Shown one piece after another: positions 1 to 7,895 of a stretch of DNA of 64,000 nt. Each line of letters starts with the position of its first letter. Positions within the stretch are counted from its first letter, which is position 1. A program made the translations under genes and the position numbers. The stretch spans positions 1,241,765-1,305,764 of the forward strand of contig JAOQAE010000002.1 of NCBI GenBank assembly GCA_025963725.1, in the 5' to 3' direction. Origin of the DNA: Bacteroidota bacterium. Its GTDB lineage: Bacteria; Bacteroidota; Bacteroidia; 2-12-FULL-35-15. Below the pieces are notes generated by a model. That model made no database searches. It was given only the letters and a program-made list of their open reading frames with translations, and had not been told where the DNA came from.

Positions 1-2
1 AC

Positions 3-353
3 CTGCCCCCTTCCCTTCAATTTTTTGAGAATTATGAATACGACACCCTCCTGCGGATCAAATGGGTCCTGACCTTCGCATTCAGCTTCGTATACCTGCT
101 CATCTCCATTGTCACCATCCGGTTCATTTTCGGAAAAAGAAGGCTTATGCTTATTACGGCATGGGCTTATGCAGGCATCATGGCGCTTTCCGGCGCCTTT
201 ATGCTTACCGGGATCATTTTCAGCTCAGCCTCGGAGAAGATGTATGAATTTGCACGGTACTTTATGGGAATGGCGCAGTCGCCGCTCATCCTCATGATCC
301 TTATCCCGGTATTTAAGCTCGCTGAAAAAGAAAATACAGGCGCTGCAAAGTAA
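3..353 (+). CDS. C-terminal part of a multi-pass membrane protein (5' end outside window)
   Basis: An open frame enters from the left edge without a stop and ends at a TAA at 351-353, giving about 116 residues. Three hydrophobic segments are visible: one beginning [13 protein letters not shown], one around [15 protein letters not shown], and one near [12 protein letters not shown]. Positively charged residues lie between the first two (GKRR). The layout recalls the small exosortase-associated membrane proteins of Bacteroidota, which also end in a PLIL-type helix, but this is a memory of topology and not a motif match. An internal ATG at 147 would cut the first helix, so the gene very probably starts upstream of the window. 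Function unknown. Confidence 0.6.
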   Translation: MPPSLQFFENYEYDTLLRIKWVLTFAFSFVYLLISIVTIRFIFGKRRLMLITAWAYAGIMALSGAFMLTGIIFSSASEKMYEFARYFMGMAQSPLILMILIPVFKLAEKENTGAAK

Positions 354-367
354 TTAGAAAGAAACCT

Positions 368-375
368 TACTTTTG
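368..375 (+). promoter_or_regulatory. Bacteroidota-type -7 box upstream of glyA
   Basis: The octamer TACTTTTG fits the TAnnTTTG consensus of the Bacteroidota housekeeping sigma factor and lies 22 bases before the glyA ATG. I see no good TTTG -33 element at the expected spacing, so this is a moderate call. Confidence 0.45.
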
Positions 376-397
376 TCATTCTAAAAAACCAAAGAAA

Positions 398-1669
398 ATG
401 AAAAAAGACACCACCATTTTTGACCTGATCAACGAAGAGAAAAAACGCCAGACAGTTGGCATAGAGCTGATCGCCTCCGAAAATTATGTGAGCGACCAGG
501 TGATGAAAGCAATGGGTTCGGTGCTTACCAATAAATATGCGGAAGGCCTCCCGGGCAAGCGCTATTACGGCGGCTGCGAGGTGGTTGATAAAGTGGAGCA
601 GCTCGCGATCGACAGGGCAAAGCAGCTGTTCAATGCGGAATGGGTGAATGTTCAGCCGCACTCCGGCGCACAGGCAAACGCAGCGGTAATGCTCGCGGTA
701 TTAAAGCCCGGAGATAAAATATTGGGCTTCGACCTTTCGCATGGCGGACACCTTACACATGGCTCTCCTGTTAACTTTTCAGGGAAATTATACTCGCCGA
801 GCTTTTACGGCGTGGAAGAAAAAACAGGCCGCGTGAACATGAAAAAAGTGGAAGAGATCGCTGTGAAAGAGCAGCCAAAACTGATCATCTGCGGCGCTTC
901 CTCCTATTCCCGTGACTGGGATTACAAAGCTTTCCGCAAGATCGCCGATAAGGTTGGCGCTTTGCTGATGGCGGATATCTCCCATCCATCGGGCCTCATT
1001 GCACGCGGATTGCTCAACGATCCATTGCCGTACTGCCACATAGTTACCACCACAACACATAAAACCTTGCGCGGGCCGCGCGGCGGAATGATCATGATGG
1101 GCAAGGATTTTCCAAACCCCTTTGGCGAAAAAACACTGAAAGGCGAGATCAAGATGATGTCGCAGCTCCTCGATGGCGCCGTATTCCCGGGAACACAGGG
1201 CGGCCCGCTCGAGCATGTGATCGCTGCAAAAGCGGTTGCTTACGGCGAAGCGCTGGAGGACAGCTACATGAAATACTGCATCCAGGTAATGAAGAACGCC
1301 AAAGTAATGGCGCAATGCTTCATGGATAAAGGATATAAAGTGATCTCCGGCGGAACCGACAATCACTGCATGCTCATCGACCTGCGCTCGAAGAACATTT
1401 CCGGGAAGCTGGCCGAGAACACCCTTGTAAAAGCCGACATCACCGTGAACAAGAACATGGTGCCGTTCGACGATAAATCACCATTCGTTACTTCCGGTAT
1501 CCGGGTAGGCACATCGGCCATCACCACGAGGGGATTGAAAGAAAAGCACATCCCGAAGATCGTGAACCTTATCGATAAGGTACTTACCAATCATGAAAAT
1601 GAAAAAGTGATCGCGGAAGTAAAGAAAGAAGTAAATAAAATGATGAAAACACTGCCGCTTTTCGCGTAA
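398..1669 (+). CDS. glyA: Serine hydroxymethyltransferase
   Basis: Cytosolic PLP enzyme interconverting serine plus tetrahydrofolate with glycine plus 5,10-methylene-tetrahydrofolate, the main one-carbon source. The PLP-binding lysine block [14 protein letters not shown] is intact (Lys about 222). So are the N-terminal IELIASENY motif, the glycine-rich GKRYYGG segment and the C-terminal [14 protein letters not shown] segment that contributes substrate-binding arginine. The length, 423 residues, is normal for the family. The ATG is followed by a lysine-rich start typical of Bacteroidota homologues. The gene is monocistronic: it has its own -7 box upstream and a strong hairpin just after the stop. 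Confidence is very high. Confidence 0.97.
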   Translation: MKKDTTIFDLINEEKKRQTVGIELIASENYVSDQVMKAMGSVLTNKYAEGLPGKRYYGGCEVVDKVEQLAIDRAKQLFNAEWVNVQPHSGAQANAAVMLAVLKPGDKILGFDLSHGGHLTHGSPVNFSGKLYSPSFYGVEEKTGRVNMKKVEEIAVKEQPKLIICGASSYSRDWDYKAFRKIADKVGALLMADISHPSGLIARGLLNDPLPYCHIVTTTTHKTLRGPRGGMIMMGKDFPNPFGEKTLKGEIKMMSQLLDGAVFPGTQGGPLEHVIAAKAVAYGEALEDSYMKYCIQVMKNAKVMAQCFMDKGYKVISGGTDNHCMLIDLRSKNISGKLAENTLVKADITVNKNMVPFDDKSPFVTSGIRVGTSAITTRGLKEKHIPKIVNLIDKVLTNHENEKVIAEVKKEVNKMMKTLPLFA

Positions 1670-1682
1670 GCAATACCCTTTA

Positions 1683-1718
1683 AAAGAAGCCCTGAACAGC
1701 AATGTTCAGGGCTTCTTT
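1683..1718 (+). terminator. Rho-independent terminator after glyA
   Basis: A 16-bp perfect stem (1683-1698 with 1703-1718) closes a GCAA tetraloop of the stable GNRA class. Its outer pairs are A-T, giving an A-tract before and a T-tract after. It begins 13 bases past the glyA stop codon. Confidence 0.9.
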
Positions 1719-1732
1719 ATTTCTGAAAATGA

Positions 1733-1996
1733 ATAATTCGCTCCTCCGGAGCTCCTTGATGGATCATCACATTTAACTATTAATAATCAGCTCCTCCGGA
1801 GCAGATGGTCCATTTCCTCTGCTCAACTTCACGCCATTTCATTCACAATGGATTATAATCTGACCATTCTTCCGGAGCTACATACCATTCTTTCTGCTCG
1901 GTTTCAGGATTCACTCACATAAGCACTCCGGAGGAGTGCATTATTAATAACATTCGCATACCATCGATACCTGAGCTCCTGAGGAGCGAATTATTA
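1733..1996. repeat. Cluster of five REP-like palindromes
   Basis: This covers most of the 470-base gap between glyA and the E2 gene. Five copies of a short palindrome around GCTCCTCCGGAGC are visible: 1740-1752 and 1790-1802 (forward, perfect), about 1867-1878 (forward, degenerate), 1923-1939 (reverse, GCACTCCGGAGGAGTGC) and about 1973-1987 (reverse, with GAGGAGC next to AATTATTATT). Units 1, 2, 4 and 5 carry an AATAAT-type tract on the same side relative to the palindrome, so each has an orientation. Units 1 and 5 face each other, as in a REPIN. No transposase gene is nearby. Confidence 0.75.
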
Positions 1997-2066
1997 TTCC
2001 CTACTACTCTGCCATAGAAGAAATTACACAGCCAGTATCCTAATAAGCTACCGGATAACAAACACA

Positions 2067-2096
2067 TTGCACATCTGAAATATTAGTTTATTTTTG
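2067..2096 (+). promoter_or_regulatory. Promoter for the E2 acyltransferase gene
   Basis: TATTTTTG at 2089-2096 matches TAnnTTTG. A TTG at 2067-2069 sits 19 bases upstream of it, the usual -33/-7 spacing in Bacteroidota. It lies 42 bases before the ATG. Confidence 0.6.
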
Positions 2097-2138
2097 TACC
2101 CTCTTTAAACTATCTATAATTCATAATATTAAAATACA

Positions 2139-3458
2139 ATGGCACAAGTAGAGTTGATCATGCCCAAAATGGGCGAAAGCGTTGCAGAGGCAACGATCAT
2201 TAAATGGCTTAAAAAAGAAGGGGATAAAATTGCGGCGGATGAAACGGTTCTCGAGATCGCTACGGATAAAGTGGATTCTGAAATACCTTCAACAGCTGAA
2301 GGCACGCTTATAAAACGCCTGTTCAACGAAGGCGATGTAGTGCAGGTTGGTAAAGCGATTGCCATCATCAGCACCGATGCGAACGCAACAGTGGAAACAG
2401 CATCACCCGAAGTTAAAGCGCCTGCCGCCAACCAGAACTCTGCAAAAGAAGTATCCGCTTCACCTGCGAAAGAGGTAGCTTCCGGAAAATTCTACTCCCC
2501 GCTCGTGCGCAACATCGCGAAGGAAGAAGGCATTTCCATGGCCGAGCTCGACAGCATTGAAGGTACCGGCGCAAACGGCCGCGTAACCAAAAACGATATT
2601 CTTGCCTATGTCCCTAACAAAGGGAAGCAAACAGCTAAGCCAGCTGAAACAGCAGCAACACAAACTCAAACACAAACATCCGTAAAGGAAACACCTGCGC
2701 CATCATCCAACGGCGCTGCTCACCAAAGGCCTGCAATTGCAGTAGGCGCCGGCGACGAGGTCATAGAGATGGACCGCATGCGCAAGCTGATTGCCGACCA
2801 CATGGTAATGAGCAAGCATACTTCCCCGCACGTTACTTCCTTCGTGGAAGCAGATGTGACCAACATCGTGCTCTGGAGGGAAAAAGTGAAAAAGAACTTC
2901 GAAAAGCGCGAAGGCGAAAAGCTCACCTTCACTCCTATCTTCATTGAAGCCCTTGTGAAAGCGATCAAGGATTTCCCGATGATCAACGTTTCCCTCGACG
3001 GCACAAAGATCATCAAGCGCAAGAACATCAACATCGGCATGGCTGCGGCACTGCCAACGGGCAACCTGATAGTTCCCGTGATCAAAAATGCGGATACGCT
3101 GAACCTTGTGGGCATCACCAAGCAGGTGAACGACCTTGCAAGTCGCGCACGCGCAGGCAAGCTGTCGCCGGACGACATACAAGGCGGCACTTACACCATC
3201 TCCAACGTAGGCTCATTCGGCAATGTGATGGGAACACCCATCATCAACCAGCCGCAGGTAGCGATCATGGCTGTAGGCGCGATCAAGAAAAAGCCTGCCG
3301 TTATTGAAACGGAGCATGGCGACCTGATCGGCATCCGTCATTTTATGTATCTGTCCCATTCCTACGATCACAGGGTGGTGGACGGCTCTTTGGGCGGACA
3401 ATTCGTGAGGCGCGTAGCCGACTATCTCGAGCAATGGGATATTAACAGGGAGTTTTAA
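2139..3458 (+). CDS. Dihydrolipoamide acyltransferase, E2 of a 2-oxo acid dehydrogenase complex
   Basis: Core subunit that passes acyl groups from lipoate to CoA in a pyruvate-, branched-chain- or 2-oxoglutarate-type dehydrogenase complex. Visible domains in order: an N-terminal lipoyl domain (about 1-78) with lipoyl lysine in ATDKVDSEIPS; a Pro/Ala-rich linker; an E3/E1-binding domain (about 115-155, FYSPLVRNIAKEEG and GTGANGRVTKNDIL); a Gln/Thr/Pro linker; and the catalytic domain ending in the HxxxDG active site (SYDHRVVDGSLGG). At 439 residues it has a single lipoyl domain. The lipoyl motif and a solo location away from E1 genes suggest a branched-chain or general E2, but substrate cannot be fixed from sequence alone. 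The next gene starts 12 bases downstream, so co-transcription is likely. Confidence 0.93.
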   Translation: MAQVELIMPKMGESVAEATIIKWLKKEGDKIAADETVLEIATDKVDSEIPSTAEGTLIKRLFNEGDVVQVGKAIAIISTDANATVETASPEVKAPAANQNSAKEVSASPAKEVASGKFYSPLVRNIAKEEGISMAELDSIEGTGANGRVTKNDILAYVPNKGKQTAKPAETAATQTQTQTSVKETPAPSSNGAAHQRPAIAVGAGDEVIEMDRMRKLIADHMVMSKHTSPHVTSFVEADVTNIVLWREKVKKNFEKREGEKLTFTPIFIEALVKAIKDFPMINVSLDGTKIIKRKNINIGMAAALPTGNLIVPVIKNADTLNLVGITKQVNDLASRARAGKLSPDDIQGGTYTISNVGSFGNVMGTPIINQPQVAIMAVGAIKKKPAVIETEHGDLIGIRHFMYLSHSYDHRVVDGSLGGQFVRRVADYLEQWDINREF

Positions 3459-3470
3459 ACAGAACCATAT

Positions 3471-5528
3471 ATGAAAAAAATCTTTCTTCAGTTATTCCTG
3501 GTCATGCTTGCATCAGGGAATCTCCTCGTGGCCAAAACCCTGCCCCTGCCCGATGGCGATTACAAAAGAATGTATGCTGATGCGGAGGTTTATTTCACCA
3601 ATGAAAATTATACGGCTGCGCTGCCGCTGTACCTGAAGCTCGATTCAATAAAAGGCAACGCTAACCTTAAGTTCAAGATCGGCTTCTGCTACCTGAACGC
3701 GGCAACGTACAAGACCAAATCCATTCCCTACCTGGAGGAAGCGATGAAAGACCTCGCGAATAAATACGAGGAAGGCGAGATCAACGAAAAGCAGGCGCCG
3801 CTCTCCACTTCGTATTACCTCGCGAAAGCATACCACCTTCATTACGATTTCGACAAAGCGATTGAAATGTACGAGCGCTACAAAAAAGACCTCGGTACAG
3901 ACCCCAAGCTGGCAGCGGATATTGCGGAGATCGATCACGACATTGAAACGTGTAAAAACGGAAAAGAGCTGATCAAAACCCCGAAGCAGGTGGTTGTCAC
4001 CAACCTCGGCGAAGGCATCAACACGCCGTATCCTGATTACTCCCCGGTAGTGTCTCTCGATGAGCAAACCCTCATTTTCACCACAAGAAGAAAAGGCGGC
4101 TACAGCGATACCAAAGAACCGAACGGGATGTATTTCGAAGACATCTTCACCTCCGATTATGCGAATGAAAAATGGGGAGCGTCAAGATCGATCGGCAGTA
4201 ACATCAACACCGGCGGGCATGAAGCAACCGTGAACCTTTCCGCAGACGGATTAAAATTACTCATCTACCGCGATAACAACGGCAACGGGAACCTTTTCCT
4301 GAGCGAATACAAGAACAAGGAATGGACGGTGCCCGAATACGTAGGCGCGCCGATCAACACCGCCTCATGGGAATCGCATGCCTGCTTCAGCGCCGATAAC
4401 CGCATCCTTTATTTTGTGAGCGACAGGCCGGGCGGGACTGGCGGCCGCGATATCTATAAATGCCTGCGCCTGCCGAACGGCGACTGGGGCCCTGCACAGA
4501 ACCTCGGGCCAACCATCAACACGCCGTATGATGAGGATGGTGTGTTCATTCACCCCGACGGCAAGCAGATCTTCTTCTCCTCCAAAGGCCACAGATCAAT
4601 GGGCGGCTTCGATATTTTCTCCTCCATCATCAATGATGAGAACGGCTACTGGTCGGAGCCAATTAACATCGGTTATCCTGTAAACACGCCGGATGATGAT
4701 GTATTTTACATCACCACAGCCGACGGCAAAAGGGCATTCTTCTCTTCCGACAAGGAAGGCGGATTTGGCGAAAAGGATATTTACATGCTCAGCTTCCCGG
4801 AATACGAGCCGCGCAACATCACCATCCTCGTGGGACGCATCATCAACAATACTACGGAAGACATCAGCAACAACCATATCGCGATCGTAAATACAAAAAC
4901 GAACGACACGCTGCAGGTGCTGAATGCAAACGGCAGCACGGGCAAATTCGGCACAAACCTCCCGGTGGGCAATACCTATAAAACTGTGTATGTGATCAAT
5001 GGGAAAGAGATCTTCAGCGAAACGCTGGATGTGCAGAAAGGCCAGGGCTACCAGGTGATCAAGCGCGAGATCCCGTACGGCGGCACCGTGGTTGTGCTCG
5101 ACAGCGCAAGGATCCGCGATTCGCTCGCAGCCTTTGCAGTATGCGATCCGGCAGCCACTTCCTTCGACCTGTATTTTGGCTACAACCAGAAATCCATCGA
5201 TGTAAAATCGAAAAAATACATGGCCTTCATTGCAGCCGTATCGAAATGCATCGGGCAAAACCCTTCCTTCGAAATTGAAGTGGAATCAAGCGCCTCCAAA
5301 GTACCGACCACCACTTACCAGAACAATGAGAACCTTGCGAAAGTAAGGGCGAAAGACGCTGCCGATAAGGTGATCGCCTCGATGGTGAAAAGCGGCATCG
5401 ACAGATCGAAGCTGCACATCAGCCAGAAAGCTTCCGTGCAAGGCCCCGAGTATAACAACGATTTCATTCAGAACAGGACCACCTACGAGCAGTACCAGTA
5501 CATTAAGATCCGCGTGAGAAAAAAATAG
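3471..5528 (+). CDS. PorE-like protein 1: TPR, PD40 propeller, degenerate OmpA-like domain
   Basis: Predicted secreted or periplasmic protein of 685 residues. A Sec signal peptide (about 1-21, no lipobox cysteine) is followed by TPR-like helices (about 30-165), then WD40-like PD40 blades (about 185-440) with repeated signatures such as LYFVSDRPGGTGGRDIY. Next come a carboxypeptidase-regulatory-like fold (about 450-545) and a C-terminal OmpA-like region (about 565-685). The last domain has lost the canonical TD..G....N peptidoglycan motif: the segment reads EVESSASKVPTTTYQNN. It keeps the KVRAKDA helix. The domain order is that of PorE, the T9SS component that links the secretion ring to peptidoglycan; assignment as PorE itself is not justified because four paralogues follow. 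It lies 12 bases after the E2 gene. Confidence 0.82.
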   Translation: MKKIFLQLFLVMLASGNLLVAKTLPLPDGDYKRMYADAEVYFTNENYTAALPLYLKLDSIKGNANLKFKIGFCYLNAATYKTKSIPYLEEAMKDLANKYEEGEINEKQAPLSTSYYLAKAYHLHYDFDKAIEMYERYKKDLGTDPKLAADIAEIDHDIETCKNGKELIKTPKQVVVTNLGEGINTPYPDYSPVVSLDEQTLIFTTRRKGGYSDTKEPNGMYFEDIFTSDYANEKWGASRSIGSNINTGGHEATVNLSADGLKLLIYRDNNGNGNLFLSEYKNKEWTVPEYVGAPINTASWESHACFSADNRILYFVSDRPGGTGGRDIYKCLRLPNGDWGPAQNLGPTINTPYDEDGVFIHPDGKQIFFSSKGHRSMGGFDIFSSIINDENGYWSEPINIGYPVNTPDDDVFYITTADGKRAFFSSDKEGGFGEKDIYMLSFPEYEPRNITILVGRIINNTTEDISNNHIAIVNTKTNDTLQVLNANGSTGKFGTNLPVGNTYKTVYVINGKEIFSETLDVQKGQGYQVIKREIPYGGTVVVLDSARIRDSLAAFAVCDPAATSFDLYFGYNQKSIDVKSKKYMAFIAAVSKCIGQNPSFEIEVESSASKVPTTTYQNNENLAKVRAKDAADKVIASMVKSGIDRSKLHISQKASVQGPEYNNDFIQNRTTYEQYQYIKIRVRKK

Positions 5529-5600
5529 GTATTCTGCCTGCTTTTTTTTAAGTTTGTTATAGCTATAAATACGAATCCTTAGTTATAACATGTATGCGCC

Positions 5601-7814
5601 ATGGATCAATTCAAAAAATTCGCCCTTATCTGCCTGGCGCTCCTGCAGGCTTTCGGCAGCTTCGCAGGCGATAACCGCTCCGGCAAGCCGGATAACCGCG
5701 TTGTAAGGAAAGCGGATAACCTTTTCATTTTCGGCGATTACAGCAATGCGCTCCCGATCTACCAGAAGCTCGCGGAAAGCAGCCCTGAGAACGCGCAGTT
5801 CAACTACCGCCTCGGCGTTTGCTATTACTATTCCGGCACCGATGTGCTCAAATGCCTGCCCTATTTCGAAAAAGCAAAAGATCGCATCAGCGCAGACAAT
5901 GAAGAAGGCATCGACCTCTACTATTACCTCGGCACCACTTACCACATGCTGAACCGCTTTGATGATGCCATTGCCTGCTATACAAAGCTGAAGGAATTCA
6001 TCCTGCCCGACAAGCAGGGACAGGAAGACATTAAGGACCTTGACAACCAGATAGCAGCCTGCCTGCGCGGGAAAGAGCTCATGCGGCATCCCGGTGCGGT
6101 AGCCATCTCCGACCTCGGAACTACGGTAAACTCAGAGTATGCCGATTACGCGCCGGTCATCACCAACGACCTGTCGATGCTCATGTTCACCTCCAAAAGA
6201 AAAGAAAGTACCGGTGGCAGGACTGACGAAGAAGGCAACTACTACGAAGATGTTTTTATTTCCCGCAGGCTGGAAGACGGCGACTGGCAGCCATCACATC
6301 GCCTTGACACAGCAGAAAACCTGAAGCATAATTTCCTGCGCTTCTCTAAATCCAAGGCCCTGGGAAACTCCATCAATACCCGTGAGCACGATGCCTCCGT
6401 GGCATTATCCCCGGATGGCAAACAGTTGTTCATTTACCGGCTCGATGATGTGTGGGTGTCGGACTACAGGAACGACAAATGGAACAAGCCTTCGCGGCTG
6501 AACAATTTCATCAATTCGAAAAAGAGCCATGAACCGAGCGTAAGCCTCAGCATGGACGAAAAAACGCTTTATTTTGTGAGCGAGCGGGAAGGCGGCTTCG
6601 GCGGAAAAGACATTTACAGGTCGGAAAAGCAAAGCGACGGCACCTGGGGAGAGCCGCATAACTTAGGCTCCACGATCAACAGCGAATACGATGAGGATGC
6701 GCCCTTCATTGATTCGGAAAATAAAACACTTTATTTTTCATCGGAAGCGCATGGCTCGATGGGCGGATTTGATGTGTTTAAGTCGAAACTGGAGAACGGC
6801 AGCTGGTCGGCGCCCGAAAACCTCGGCTACCCGGTGAACTCCGGCGCGAACGATATTTTTTATGTGTACAACGGCAAAACGAAGACAGCTTATTTTTCAA
6901 GCCTCCGCGAGGGAGGGCTCGGCAATTACGATATTTACATCGCCGACTACAATCCGAAAAAGTCCGACCGCTACATCAAAACACGCTTTGCAGTTACGCT
7001 GAACGGACAGCTGAAAAACAGCCCCACGCTCATCGAGGTAATGAATGCCGACCATTACCGCGATTCGCTGCGGCTCACCAACAGCAATTCCGACGGAGGC
7101 ATCTACAAGCCGGGAGAAACATATTTCATCACCATCACTACGCCATTATCCGGCAAATACACAACAGAGTTCAAAGTGCCTGAAAATGCAAAGGCCGAAA
7201 ATTATTACCAGGAAATTGCATTCGATGAAGTGAAGGATCAAGACGGCAGGGTTACCGGCTACAAAACCACCTTGTACAACGCATTTTTCGATGTCGACAG
7301 CGCCATCAGGAATACACCCTTTGCCGCGATGCCCGACAAAACAAAGGCATTTGCCGCGTACCTCGGCACTGTAAAAAATTCCGGCAATCCTTCGCTGAGC
7401 GCATCGGCCTACGAAGAAAAAGCGGCCGGAGCCGTTGCTGCAATGGACAACACGCCGCTGCCCACACTTGATCCAGTGCTGTTTGAGTACGGCGCAACAG
7501 AGCTCAGTCCGCAATTTATTGCAGAGATCGAAAAAGCCTGCGCTTATCTTGCGGCTAACAGATCGGCACGCCTGAAAATAATCGGCTATACCGATTCGAA
7601 AGGAGATGAAAATTACAACCAAACGCTTTCCGAACAGCGGGCGGCAAAAGCGAAAAATTATTTTACCCGTAAAGGCATTGATGCTTCGCGCATTACATTT
7701 ATCGGAAAAGGAGAAAACGATCCCGCCGCTCCGAATGAAAACCCTGATGGCACCGATAATCCGGAAGGCAGAAAGCAGAACAGGAGAGTGGAATTTATCA
7801 TCGGGCCCAGGTAG
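5601..7814 (+). CDS. PorE-like protein 2: TPR, PD40 propeller, canonical OmpA domain
   Basis: A protein of 737 residues with an N-terminal signal peptide (LICLALLQAFGSFA), TPR-like repeats beginning NLFIFGDYSNALPIYQKL, and PD40 blades (LYFVSEREGGFGGKDIY and LYFSSEAHGSMGGFDVF). A weakly conserved linker domain follows, then a full C-terminal OmpA domain. The peptidoglycan-binding signature GYTDSKGDENYN with SEQRAAKA is intact, and the tail NRRVEFIIGPR is typical. It probably anchors an envelope complex to the cell wall. It is separated from paralogue 1 by 72 bases with no clear terminator, and from paralogue 3 by 81 bases containing a strong promoter. Earlier ATGs at 5590 and 5594 are out of frame. 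Confidence 0.85.
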   Translation: MDQFKKFALICLALLQAFGSFAGDNRSGKPDNRVVRKADNLFIFGDYSNALPIYQKLAESSPENAQFNYRLGVCYYYSGTDVLKCLPYFEKAKDRISADNEEGIDLYYYLGTTYHMLNRFDDAIACYTKLKEFILPDKQGQEDIKDLDNQIAACLRGKELMRHPGAVAISDLGTTVNSEYADYAPVITNDLSMLMFTSKRKESTGGRTDEEGNYYEDVFISRRLEDGDWQPSHRLDTAENLKHNFLRFSKSKALGNSINTREHDASVALSPDGKQLFIYRLDDVWVSDYRNDKWNKPSRLNNFINSKKSHEPSVSLSMDEKTLYFVSEREGGFGGKDIYRSEKQSDGTWGEPHNLGSTINSEYDEDAPFIDSENKTLYFSSEAHGSMGGFDVFKSKLENGSWSAPENLGYPVNSGANDIFYVYNGKTKTAYFSSLREGGLGNYDIYIADYNPKKSDRYIKTRFAVTLNGQLKNSPTLIEVMNADHYRDSLRLTNSNSDGGIYKPGETYFITITTPLSGKYTTEFKVPENAKAENYYQEIAFDEVKDQDGRVTGYKTTLYNAFFDVDSAIRNTPFAAMPDKTKAFAAYLGTVKNSGNPSLSASAYEEKAAGAVAAMDNTPLPTLDPVLFEYGATELSPQFIAEIEKACAYLAANRSARLKIIGYTDSKGDENYNQTLSEQRAAKAKNYFTRKGIDASRITFIGKGENDPAAPNENPDGTDNPEGRKQNRRVEFIIGPR

Positions 7815-7841
7815 CATCCCGCCAAAATAAATGACCTAAAA

Positions 7842-7872
7842 TTTGCCACCCTATGGTAAAATCCTATATTTG
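7842..7872 (+). promoter_or_regulatory. Strong Bacteroidota promoter before PorE-like gene 3
   Basis: TTTG at 7842-7845 and TATATTTG at 7865-7872 are separated by exactly 19 bases, a full match to the TTTG-N19-TAnnTTTG pattern. Transcription would start near 7877, giving an untranslated leader of about 20 bases. Confidence 0.78.
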
Positions 7873-7895
7873 TATGTTATACCGATATTGATTAT

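Noticed and set aside
1733-1996. CRISPR array
   Set aside because: Repeats are palindromic, variable in spacing and in both orientations, with no uniform repeat-spacer pattern or cas genes.
4596-5258. 220-residue antisense frame in PorE-like gene 1
   Set aside because: Shadow frame opposite conserved propeller and regulatory domains.
7146-7817. 223-residue antisense frame in PorE-like gene 2
   Set aside because: Shadow of the real plus-strand gene; composition follows codon-position effects, no domains.
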